NCBI RefSeq assembly: GCF_042429235.1
Contig: NZ_JBHMBA010000002.1
Reading direction: 5' to 3' (one strand)
DNA from: Arthrobacter_B citreus
Lineage (GTDB): Bacteria > Actinomycetota > Actinomycetes > Actinomycetales > Micrococcaceae
DNA: 64,000 bases
Shown here: in pieces, positions 1 through 7,453 of the stretch
How positions within the stretch are numbered: the stretch's first letter is position 1
How the letters are laid out: every line of letters begins with the position of its first letter
The notes under the pieces: model-generated
Told to the model about the DNA's origin: nothing
What the model saw: the letters and a program-made list of their open reading frames with translations, nothing else
Database searches by the model: none
Program-made: the position numbers and the translations under genes

Positions 1-225
1 CCGGATCTTGAGAGCGTTCTGGTCCAGGAGTACCGTGTGTCCCTGCACGCGCTCGCCGCGCCGGACTTCGCCGAGGGGGTTCGGGCACAGGTGATCGACA
101 AGGACCGCAATCCGCGCTGGCAGCCCGCAACTTTGCCGGAGGTTCGCCGAAGCGACGTCGACGCCTATTTTGACCCCGTGCGCGGCCAGGCGGACCTCTT
201 CACCACGAGCCAGGAGCAAAGATGA
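1..225 (+). CDS. 3-hydroxyisobutyryl-CoA hydrolase family protein (C-terminal fragment)
   Basis: The first 75 codons in frame 1 are open to the window edge, so the start lies outside. The visible part contains EYRVSLHAL and FAEGVRAQVIDKDRNPRW, which resemble the C-terminal helical region of crotonase-fold 3-hydroxyisobutyryl-CoA hydrolases (ECH_2 type). This enzyme releases 3-hydroxyisobutyrate from its CoA ester in valine catabolism. The stop overlaps the next start by 4 bases (ATGA), and the next gene encodes 3-hydroxyisobutyrate dehydrogenase, the following step, which supports the call. The catalytic part is not visible, so another crotonase cannot be excluded. Confidence 0.7.
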   Translation, partial: PDLESVLVQEYRVSLHALAAPDFAEGVRAQVIDKDRNPRWQPATLPEVRRSDVDAYFDPVRGQADLFTTSQEQR

Positions 226-1283
226 CCCCGGAATCACAACCCGCACAGGATCAGGTCGAGGTCCAGGACCAGGACCAGGATCAGGTCGAGGACACCAGGA
301 TCGCCTTCATCGGCCTGGGCAACATGGGCGGTCCCATGGCCGCCAACCTGGTTGCCGCAGGATATCCGGTGACCGGCTTTGACCCGGTTCCGGCAGCGGC
401 CGAACGTGCCGCCGGCAAAGGCATCCGCATGCTGGCCACCGCCGATGAAGCGGTGGCGGAAGCCGACGTCGTCATCACCATGCTGCCCACCGGCCAGCAC
501 GTGCTTAACGCGTTGTCCGGCGACGGCGACAGGATTGGGCTTCTCGCCGCGGCCGCCCCCAACGCGCTGTTCCTGGAGTGCTCCACCATTTCCGTGGACG
601 ACGCGCGTACGGCGCACGCGCTAATGCTCGAGATGGGACACCGCGGGCTGGACGCGCCGGTGTCCGGCGGCGTGGTGGGTGCCGAGGCGGGAACCCTCAC
701 CTTCATGGCGGGCGGTGCGGCCGCGGATTTCGAGGCGGCCCGGCCCCTGCTGGAGGTCATGGGTGGCCGGGTGGTGCACTGCGGCGACGCCGGAGCAGGG
801 CAGGCCGCCAAGATCTGCAACAACATGATCCTGGGCGTGTCCATGATCGCGGTCAGCGAGGCCTTTGTGCTCGGCGAGGAGCTGGGCCTGACGCACGAGG
901 CGCTGTTCGACGTCGCCTCTGCCGCCTCGGGCCAGTGCTGGGCGCTGACCACCAACTGTCCGGTGCCCGGACCCGTTCCCACCAGTCCTGCGAACCGCGG
1001 CTACCAGCCCGGATTCGCCGCGGCCTTGATGGCCAAGGACCTGGGTCTTGCCGCTGACGCACTGGATTCCACCGGAGTCCGCGCCGAGCTGGGGCGGCGG
1101 GCCGGGGAAATCTACCGTGACCTTACGGCATCCGGCGGCGGCGGCCAGGACTTCTCCGCCGTCATCCAGTCCATCCGTGCCGCATCGGCGGCAGAAACCG
1201 ATACCGATCAGCACCAACACCTCACCGGGGAACAGCAACCGGCACCATCAGCACAGCCGGCAGAACAGAGCGGAGCAGTATGA
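222..1283 (+). CDS. mmsB: 3-hydroxyisobutyrate dehydrogenase
   Basis: This cytosolic NAD-dependent beta-hydroxyacid dehydrogenase would oxidise 3-hydroxyisobutyrate to methylmalonate semialdehyde. The Rossmann dinucleotide motif GLGNMGGPMAANL starts at residue 31, the substrate-binding DAPVSGG segment is near 145-151, and the presumed catalytic lysine is in GQAAKICNN (Lys197). At 353 aa it is longer than the usual ~295 aa. The excess is a 26-residue low-complexity N-terminus rich in Asp-Gln repeats and a Gln/Pro/Ala-rich tail. The start is the ATG overlapping the upstream stop; no internal start closer to the Rossmann motif is convincing. It also overlaps the next gene by 4 bases, so translation is probably coupled. 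Confidence 0.88.
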   Translation: MTPESQPAQDQVEVQDQDQDQVEDTRIAFIGLGNMGGPMAANLVAAGYPVTGFDPVPAAAERAAGKGIRMLATADEAVAEADVVITMLPTGQHVLNALSGDGDRIGLLAAAAPNALFLECSTISVDDARTAHALMLEMGHRGLDAPVSGGVVGAEAGTLTFMAGGAAADFEAARPLLEVMGGRVVHCGDAGAGQAAKICNNMILGVSMIAVSEAFVLGEELGLTHEALFDVASAASGQCWALTTNCPVPGPVPTSPANRGYQPGFAAALMAKDLGLAADALDSTGVRAELGRRAGEIYRDLTASGGGGQDFSAVIQSIRAASAAETDTDQHQHLTGEQQPAPSAQPAEQSGAV

Positions 1284-2056
1284 GCGAGTACGAGAACATC
1301 CTTCTGGAGCGCAGCGGACGGGTAGGCATCATCACCCTGAACCGGCCCAAAGCCCTGAATGCGCTGAACTACGGGCTGATGCAGGATGTGGTCTCGGCAG
1401 CCGTGGAGCTCGACGACGACCCCGACATCGGCGCCATCGTCATTACCGGTTCCGAGCGGGCCTTTGCCGCCGGCGCTGATATCAAGGAAATGTCCGAAAA
1501 GTCCTACATGGACATGTACCTGGGGAACTGGTTCCGCGGCTGGGACACGCTCGCCGCCGTCCGCACCCCGGTGATCGCCGCCGTCGCCGGCCATGCCCTG
1601 GGCGGCGGCTGCGAACTGGCACTGCTGTGCGACTTCATCATCGCCGCGGACACCGCCACCTTCGGCCAACCGGAAATCAAGCTGGGAGTGATCCCCGGAA
1701 TCGGCGGATCGCAGCGGCTCACCCGTGCGGTGGGCAAGGCCAAGGCCATGGAAATGATCCTTACCGGTCGGACCATCGGGGCCGAGGAAGCCGAGCGTGC
1801 GGGAATGGTTGCCCGCGTGGTGCCCGCCGCCGAACTGCTGGACGATGCCCGCTCCACCGCTGAGACCATCGCCTCCATGTCAGCTCCGGTGACGATGCTC
1901 GGCAAGGAGCTGGTCAACGCAGCGTTCGAGACAACGCTGGATTCGGGGATCCGGCTCGAGCGTAGGGTCTTCCATTCCGTCTTTGGCTTGGAGGACCAGA
2001 AAGAAGGCATGGCGGCGTTTATCGAGAAGCGCAAGCCTGACTTCAAGAACCGCTGA
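1280..2056 (+). CDS. enoyl-CoA hydratase/isomerase (canonical crotonase)
   Basis: A 258-residue crotonase that would hydrate a 2-enoyl-CoA. Both catalytic glutamates of the family are present: Glu112 in GGGCELA and Glu132 in GQPEIKLG. The oxyanion-hole region AAGADIKEM is at about 63-71. The length matches the family. The ATG overlaps the preceding stop (ATGA), placing it in the same operon as the 3-hydroxyisobutyrate dehydrogenase. In a valine-type pathway it would hydrate methacrylyl-CoA, but the substrate cannot be read from sequence. The stop codon is followed at once by an 18-bp tandem repeat. Confidence 0.88.
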   Translation: MSEYENILLERSGRVGIITLNRPKALNALNYGLMQDVVSAAVELDDDPDIGAIVITGSERAFAAGADIKEMSEKSYMDMYLGNWFRGWDTLAAVRTPVIAAVAGHALGGGCELALLCDFIIAADTATFGQPEIKLGVIPGIGGSQRLTRAVGKAKAMEMILTGRTIGAEEAERAGMVARVVPAAELLDDARSTAETIASMSAPVTMLGKELVNAAFETTLDSGIRLERRVFHSVFGLEDQKEGMAAFIEKRKPDFKNR

Positions 2057-2057
2057 A

Positions 2058-2138
2058 CCGGCACCACCGGCAAACCAGGTACGACCGGCAATCCCCGCAC
2101 CACCGGCAAACCAGGTACGACCGGCAAACCAGGTACGA
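2058..2138. repeat. 18-bp tandem repeat behind the enoyl-CoA hydratase stop
   Basis: Four 18-bp units follow a 9-bp partial unit. Units at 2067-2084, 2103-2120 and 2121-2138 are identical (ccggcaaaccaggtacga). The unit at 2085-2102 is diverged. The array begins one base after the stop codon at 2054-2056 and fills most of the gap to the next gene. In the frame of the upstream gene it reads as a collagen-like Gly-Lys-Pro-Gly-Thr-Thr repeat. Confidence 0.9.
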
Positions 2139-2159
2139 CGACCGAGAAAACGAGGCATC

Positions 2160-3701
2160 ATGACCCAGCTCAACATTCCGTCGGAAGCGGGGAGCACCGC
2201 TGAGAGCACCGGCAGCAGCGCGGAGAGCGCCGACTACAGTTCATTCCTGTCCGGCGTCGACCAGCCGATGTGGATTGGCGGTGAACCGGTCCAGGCCGCG
2301 TCCGGCCAGTGGCGCGACGTCCTGAACCCCGCACGGCGGGAAACCGTCATTGCCCGGGTGCCGGCCAGCGGTCCCGAAGACGTGGACCGCGCCGTTGCGG
2401 CGGCCCGGCAGGCGTTCCCCGGGTGGAGCAGCGCGCACTTCACCGTCCGCTCCCGGGCGCTGTCGCTCATCGCCGATGAGATCGAAGCCCGGGCCGAGGA
2501 CTTCGCCCGTCTCACCGCCCTGGACACCGGAAACGCCCTCCGTACGCAGGCGCGTCCGGAAGTTACCACCCTGGTGTCCCTGTTCCGGTACTTCGCCGGA
2601 ATCGCGGGCGAGGTCAAGGGCGTGACCCTGCCCGCCGGCGAGGGCCAGCTGCAGTACACGCGGCTGGAGCCGCTTGGCGTGGTGGCCTGCATCCTGCCCT
2701 GGAATTCCCCGCTCATGATTGCCGGCTTCAAGCTTCCGGCGGCCCTGGCTGCGGGCAACACCGTGATCCTGAAAGCGGCCGACGACGCACCGCTGACCAT
2801 CCTGCTGCTGGCTGAAATCTGCGGCAAGCACCTGCCGGCGGGCACGGTTAACGCCATGACCGGCAAGGGCAGCGTGATCGGTGCGGCGCTGGCCGAGCAT
2901 CCCGGCGTGGACAAGGTCTCCTTCACCGGATCCACCGAGGTGGGCCGCGGCGTCGCCCGCACCGCCGGTGAGCGGCTCGCACATGTCTCCCTGGAATTGG
3001 GTGGCAAGAACCCGTCCATCGTTTTCCCGGACGCTGTGGATGATGACCTGATTGACGGGCTGCTGCTCGCTTCGCGGTTCACCCGACAGGGCCAGAGCTG
3101 CACCGCCGGTTCCCGCCTGTTCCTGCACGAGGACATTTACGACGAGGTCCTGGAACGGCTCTCCGCCAAGCTTGGTGCCCTGACCGTTGGGGACCCGCTG
3201 GATGAGGCCACCGATATGGGTGCGGTCATCAACAACAGCCAGTTCTCTTCCATCAGCGGCTATCTGGAGGAGGGCCGCGGGTCCATGGCCACGATCCTCG
3301 GCGGTTCCGTTCCGGACGACGGCCCGCTGACCGAGGGCTACTTCCACCTGCCCACTGTCTTCGGCGGCGGCCGGAATGATTTCCGGCTGGCCCAGGAAGA
3401 AATCTTCGGTCCGGTGCTGGTGGCCATTCCGTGGCGGGACACCGAGGACGTCATTCGAATGGCGAACGAATCCCACTACGGCCTGGCCGCCTATGTGTGG
3501 TCCCACAACCTCGACAACGCGCTGAACACCGCCCACCGGGTGGACGCCGGCTGGGTGCAGGTCAACCAAGGCGGAGGACAGGTGGTGGGACAGTCCTACG
3601 GCGGGTACAAGCAAAGCGGAATTGGCCGGGAGGTGTCATTGGAGGGCATGCTCGCGGGCTTCACCCAGACGAAGCAGATCAACGTCAAGCTGCGCGGCTG
3701 A
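2160..3701 (+). CDS. aldehyde dehydrogenase family protein (NAD(P)-dependent)
   Basis: A 513-residue aldehyde dehydrogenase oxidising an aldehyde or semialdehyde to the acid. It has PWN at 180-182 (oxyanion Asn), the nucleotide-binding FTGSTEVG near 255-262, general base Glu279 in LELGGKNP and catalytic Cys314 in GQSCTAGSR. It is closer to the betaine-aldehyde/general ALDH type than to CoA-acylating methylmalonate-semialdehyde dehydrogenase, so its role in a valine-like route is uncertain. The ATG at 2160 is preferred because cgagg lies just upstream and the conserved domain begins soon after. The frame is open further upstream but only through the tandem repeat. The gene lies 7 bp before the next one. 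Confidence 0.88.
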   Translation: MTQLNIPSEAGSTAESTGSSAESADYSSFLSGVDQPMWIGGEPVQAASGQWRDVLNPARRETVIARVPASGPEDVDRAVAAARQAFPGWSSAHFTVRSRALSLIADEIEARAEDFARLTALDTGNALRTQARPEVTTLVSLFRYFAGIAGEVKGVTLPAGEGQLQYTRLEPLGVVACILPWNSPLMIAGFKLPAALAAGNTVILKAADDAPLTILLLAEICGKHLPAGTVNAMTGKGSVIGAALAEHPGVDKVSFTGSTEVGRGVARTAGERLAHVSLELGGKNPSIVFPDAVDDDLIDGLLLASRFTRQGQSCTAGSRLFLHEDIYDEVLERLSAKLGALTVGDPLDEATDMGAVINNSQFSSISGYLEEGRGSMATILGGSVPDDGPLTEGYFHLPTVFGGGRNDFRLAQEEIFGPVLVAIPWRDTEDVIRMANESHYGLAAYVWSHNLDNALNTAHRVDAGWVQVNQGGGQVVGQSYGGYKQSGIGREVSLEGMLAGFTQTKQINVKLRG

Positions 3702-3708
3702 GACTGCG

Positions 3709-4641
3709 ATGAGCAAGGGGACCCTCAGGGTCACGAGGGACGGTCCCGTGGCAACCGTGCTGCTGGCCAATCCCGGACGACGCAACACGCTGACTGCCGC
3801 AATGTGGCGCCAGTTCGCCGTCGTGCTCGCACCGCTGGAACACGACGACAGCGTCAAGGTGGTGATTATCCGCGGCGACGGAGAGGATTTTTCCGCCGGA
3901 GCGGATATTTCCGACCTGCGGGCCATCCTGCACAATCCGGACAACGGCCTGCACGACGGCGGCGACGTCACGGCGGGGGAGGAGGCCATTGCCTCCTTTC
4001 CCAAACCGGTGATAGCCGCTGTCGACGGATACTGCCTGGGGGGTGCGTGGCAGGTCGCCGGGGCCTGTGACTTCCGGCTGGCTTCCGACCGTGCCGTTTT
4101 CGGTATCACTCCGGCGAAGATCGGCATTGTCTACCCGCTGTCCGGCATCAAGCGGCTGGTGCGGCTGGCCGGTCCCGGCGCCGCAAAGTACCTGCTGTTC
4201 AGTGGGGACTTTGTTCCCGCCGAGCAGGCGTTGCGCCTGGGGCTGGTGGAACGGGTCATTCCGCAGGCCGACTTCTGGACCGATGTCGCGTCCTTTGCCC
4301 GGCGGTTGGCCGGACGATCCCAGCTTTCGCTGCATGCCATGAAGGAACTCGTGGACATCATTGCGGCCGGGGAACTGGATTCCGGCGTTGGGGACGCGGG
4401 GGTTTTGGACGCCCGGGATCCGGGCGGGGAAAGCCCGAGCAAGGAAAGTGCTCTGGAACGGGCGAGCACCCGCTGGCAGCAGGAGATGGCGGTGTCCGCG
4501 GATCCGGTCATCGGCGTCCGTGCCTTTCTGTCCAAGACCGAACCCGTCTTCACCTGGACCGGACCGGCTGAACCGCGCAGCACTGCCGGTGCGTACGATT
4601 CGAGCTCCGCAGGCACCGCCTACGACCCGAAAGAGGAATGA
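3709..4641 (+). CDS. crotonase-fold protein lacking both catalytic glutamates
   Basis: A 310-residue enoyl-CoA hydratase/isomerase-superfamily protein. The oxyanion-hole loop (FSAGADISDL, about 61-70) and the fold are retained. The two hydratase glutamates are replaced: Gln115 in GGAWQVAG and Ala136 in ITPAKIG. It is therefore unlikely to be a standard hydratase and could be a crotonase-type decarboxylase, isomerase, hydrolase or thioesterase. A charged insertion around residues 220-250 and an extended C-terminus make it longer than the usual ~260 aa. The ATG at 3709 follows the ALDH stop by 7 bp. The gene overlaps the acyl-CoA synthetase start. Confidence 0.8.
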   Translation: MSKGTLRVTRDGPVATVLLANPGRRNTLTAAMWRQFAVVLAPLEHDDSVKVVIIRGDGEDFSAGADISDLRAILHNPDNGLHDGGDVTAGEEAIASFPKPVIAAVDGYCLGGAWQVAGACDFRLASDRAVFGITPAKIGIVYPLSGIKRLVRLAGPGAAKYLLFSGDFVPAEQALRLGLVERVIPQADFWTDVASFARRLAGRSQLSLHAMKELVDIIAAGELDSGVGDAGVLDARDPGGESPSKESALERASTRWQQEMAVSADPVIGVRAFLSKTEPVFTWTGPAEPRSTAGAYDSSSAGTAYDPKEE

Positions 4642-6500
4642 TGAACCAGAACAGCGCCACCACTTTGTTCCGTGCCGCCCGTGATGAGCTGCTCGATCTT
4701 TCCGGGAGCTATGAAAAGGCCGTTGAGACCTTCGCCTGGCCCCTGATCGACGGCCCGTTCAACTGGGCGGTGGACTACTTCGATGCCATGGCGCGCGGCA
4801 ATGATGCGTGCGCTCTGTGGATCGTGGAGGAGGACGGTTCAGAGCAGCGGTACAGCTTTGACGAGATGGTGCGCCGTTCCGACCAAGTCGCGGCATGGCT
4901 GGCCGCCCAGGGCGTGGGCCGGGGTGATCCCGTCATGCTGATGCTGGGCAACCAGGTGGAACTCTGGGAGAGCATGCTCGCTGCCATGAAGCTGGGCGCC
5001 GTCATCATGCCCACCGCGGCTGCTGCTGGCACCTCGGACCTTGCCGACCGGATCAGCCGCGGCGGCGCACGGTGGGTGATAACCAATGCTGCGGACGCTT
5101 CGAAGTTTGACGGCGTTCCCGGGGACTACGGAAAGATTCTGGTCGGTGCCGGGCGGCCGGCGGAGGCTGGGCGGCAGGCGGAGGCTGGGCGGCAGGCGGA
5201 GGCAGGGCAGCGGGCGGAGGCAGGGCAGCAGGCGGAGGCAGGGCGGCAGGCGAAGGCAGGACAGCAGACCGCACCCGGCGATTCCGAGGGGTCGGACTGG
5301 CTTGACTACGGGAAGGCCTACGCGGCTGCGCCCGTGCAGTTGCAGACAGTGACCGATGCCGCCGACCCGTTGCTGTTCTACTTCACGTCCGGTACCACCA
5401 GCAAGCCCAAGCTGGTGGAACACACGCAGGTCTCGTACCCGGTGGGACACCTGTCCACGATGTATTTCCTGGGCCTGCAGCCTGGCGACATCCACCTGAA
5501 CATCAGTTCTCCCGGGTGGGCGAAGCATGCCTGGAGCAGCTTCTTTGCTCCGTGGAACGCGGAAGCAACCGTTTTTATCTACAACTACGCCCGCTTCCGG
5601 CCTGAAACCCTGCTGGAGCAGCTGCATCGGGCTGGCGTGACGAGTCTGTGCGCACCCCCGACCGTGTGGCGGATGATGATCCAGTCCAACCTGGGGGAGC
5701 GTCCGGCACAGCTGCGTGAGCTGATCGGTGCCGGCGAACCGCTCAACCCCGAAGTGATCTCACGTGTCGAGTCTGCGTGGGGATTGTCCATCCGGGATGG
5801 ATTTGGACAGACCGAAACAACGGCACTGGTGGGCAACACCCCCGGGGCCGACCTGCATCCGGGTTCCATGGGCAGGCCCCTGCCCGGAGTCCCAGTGGTG
5901 CTTATTGATCCGGCGACGGGGCTCAGCGCTGATGAGGGCGAAATTTGTCTGGATCTGGCGCGGCAGCCGCTTAACCTGATGACCGGCTACCGCGGCGATC
6001 CGGAGCGTACCGACAGGGTCATGGACGGCGGCTATTTCCATACCGGTGACATGGCGGTCCGCGATTCTGCGGGCTACATCACCTATCTTGGCCGGACCGA
6101 CGACGTCTTCAAGGCTTCCGACTACAAGATCAGCCCCTTTGAGCTCGAAAGTGTCCTCATCGAGCATCCAGCGGTGGCCGAGGCCGCCGTCGTTCCCGCA
6201 CCGGACGAACTGAGGCTGGCCGTGCCCAAAGCCTATGTGGCGCTCGCAGCTGGCTGGGAACCGAACCGGGAGACGGCCTTGGCCATTTTTGCGTATGCCC
6301 GCGAACATCTCGCACCCTATCTGCGGGTGCGGCGGCTGGAATTCCATGATCTGCCCAAGACCATGTCCGGCAAGATTCGCCGGGTGGAACTGAGGGCCCT
6401 GGAGAACGACGATGCAACGGGCAGCGCGCCCGGTGGAGGGCCTGCTGTGGAATCCCGAATGGAGTTTAGGGACGACGATTTTCCGGAGCTGCGCCGGTGA
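4638..6500 (+). CDS. AMP-dependent acyl-CoA synthetase
   Basis: A 620-residue ANL-superfamily ligase that activates a carboxylic acid to its CoA thioester through an acyl-adenylate. It shows the P-loop-like TSGTTSKPK (about 250-258), GQTETT (adenylate site), the YFHTGDMA/YLGRTDD hinge region, and the C-terminal lysine motif MSGKIRR (Lys579). It resembles medium-chain/aromatic synthetases of the acetyl-CoA-synthetase-like branch. An inserted 6-residue tandem repeat (about residues 171-210) breaks the N-terminal domain. The start could equally be the next codon (4641), which sits at better distance from the gagg at 4633-4636. In this operon it probably makes the CoA ester that the crotonases act on. 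Confidence 0.87.
   Translation: MMNQNSATTLFRAARDELLDLSGSYEKAVETFAWPLIDGPFNWAVDYFDAMARGNDACALWIVEEDGSEQRYSFDEMVRRSDQVAAWLAAQGVGRGDPVMLMLGNQVELWESMLAAMKLGAVIMPTAAAAGTSDLADRISRGGARWVITNAADASKFDGVPGDYGKILVGAGRPAEAGRQAEAGRQAEAGQRAEAGQQAEAGRQAKAGQQTAPGDSEGSDWLDYGKAYAAAPVQLQTVTDAADPLLFYFTSGTTSKPKLVEHTQVSYPVGHLSTMYFLGLQPGDIHLNISSPGWAKHAWSSFFAPWNAEATVFIYNYARFRPETLLEQLHRAGVTSLCAPPTVWRMMIQSNLGERPAQLRELIGAGEPLNPEVISRVESAWGLSIRDGFGQTETTALVGNTPGADLHPGSMGRPLPGVPVVLIDPATGLSADEGEICLDLARQPLNLMTGYRGDPERTDRVMDGGYFHTGDMAVRDSAGYITYLGRTDDVFKASDYKISPFELESVLIEHPAVAEAAVVPAPDELRLAVPKAYVALAAGWEPNRETALAIFAYAREHLAPYLRVRRLEFHDLPKTMSGKIRRVELRALENDDATGSAPGGGPAVESRMEFRDDDFPELRR
5148..5267. repeat. in-frame 18-bp tandem repeat inside acyl-CoA synthetase
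   Basis: About 6.7 copies of an 18-bp unit encode (Ala-Gly-Arg/Gln-Gln/Arg-Ala-Glu)n at residues 171-210 of the synthetase. The unit length keeps the frame. The insertion sits in the linker before the ATP-binding TSGTT motif. Confidence 0.9.
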
Positions 6501-7081
6501 CGTCCATGGCGGTGCCGCGGCCCGAGGATCCGGAGTCCGGCAAGCTTGAGGCGGTTGGAGGGCAATCCCGCGGCCCGCATGCCCTGCCCCATGATCCCAT
6601 TGCGGAAGCTCGGAGGCATTGGGAGGATCACGGGTGGGGCGGCGATGCGGCTGCCGGGATGGTTGCGGTCACCTCCGTGATGCGGGCGCACCAGATCCTG
6701 CTGACCCGAGTGGAGCAGGTCCTCAAGCCTTTTCGGCTGACGTTCGCCCGGTTCGAACTTCTGGCTCTCTTGAGCTTTACAGCCAGTGGTGCCTTGCCGA
6801 TGGCCAAAGCCGGTGCGCGGCTGCAGGTGCATCCAACTTCGGTGACCAATGCTGTGGACCGTCTGGAGCAGGCAGGTTTGGTGGGTCGGCGAAAACACCC
6901 ATCGGATGGTCGTACTGTACTGGTGGAGATCACTCCGGCGGGTCGGGACCTTGTTCCGCTTGCCGCGTCGGCTCTGAACAATGAGGTCTTTTCCCGCTCC
7001 GGCTTTGCTGGAAATGACCTCGCTGACCTGACCAATATTCTGACCCGCTTCCGTCGTGATGCCGGGGATTTCTCCGACTAG
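6497..7081 (+). CDS. MarR family transcriptional regulator
   Basis: A 194-residue MarR-type winged-helix regulator. The core runs from ARFELLALL through the recognition helix HPTSVTNAVDRLEQAGLV to the wing (RRKHPSDGRTVLVEIT). A ~45-residue N-terminal extension precedes it. The GTG start overlaps the synthetase stop by 4 bases, so it is the last gene of the catabolic operon and probably senses a pathway acid or CoA ester. The operon promoter, where its operator would be expected, lies outside the window. The stop codon is inside the first unit of a tandem repeat. Confidence 0.9.
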   Translation: MTSMAVPRPEDPESGKLEAVGGQSRGPHALPHDPIAEARRHWEDHGWGGDAAAGMVAVTSVMRAHQILLTRVEQVLKPFRLTFARFELLALLSFTASGALPMAKAGARLQVHPTSVTNAVDRLEQAGLVGRRKHPSDGRTVLVEITPAGRDLVPLAASALNNEVFSRSGFAGNDLADLTNILTRFRRDAGDFSD

Positions 7082-7272
7082 GGACGGCGTGGGGACCAGG
7101 GTGGCTAAGGTGCGTGGGGACTGCGTGGGACTGCGTGGGAGCCGTAGTGGCTAGGATGCGTGGGGACTGCGTGGTGACCTGGGCGGCTGGGATGCGTGGG
7201 GACCAGGGCGGCTGGGATGCGTGGCGACTGCGTGGTGACCTGGGCGGCTGGGATGCGTGGCGACTCAGGGCG
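7076..7272. repeat. degenerate tandem repeat starting at the MarR stop codon
   Basis: Six degenerate units share the core ggctgggatgcgtgggga. The clearest are at 7186-7210 (25 bp), 7211-7246 (36 bp) and 7247-7272 (26 bp). The first unit contains the MarR stop (ctaggga), and the second and third contain ctaagg and ctagga at the same place. No gene is supported in 7082-7453; the remainder holds this array, a 5-bp repeat and unremarkable sequence. Confidence 0.8.
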
Positions 7273-7380
7273 CAGGGGAAAATCCGCGCCGGCGCTGCAA
7301 CAATCGCAGCAACCTCCCTGCCAGGGCATTCGCAATCCTGCTCTGCCGTGCGGTCCGGTGCGATGCGGAGCAGCGCATTG

Positions 7381-7435
7381 CCGTGCCGTGCAGTGCAGTG
7401 CAGTGCAGTGCAGTGCGATGCAGTGCGATGCAGCG
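7381..7435. repeat. 5-bp microsatellite (cagtg)n
   Basis: Eleven 5-bp units: two ccgtg, five cagtg, then cgatg, cagtg, cgatg and cagcg. It lies 18 bp beyond the 3' end of the DUF222/HNH gene, in the gap between convergent genes. Confidence 0.9.
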
Positions 7436-7453
7436 CGGCGCGGCTGCCGGGGG

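Noticed and set aside
7076..7272. Possible CRISPR array
   Set aside because: Units vary in length and are contiguous, with no unique spacers and no cas genes nearby.
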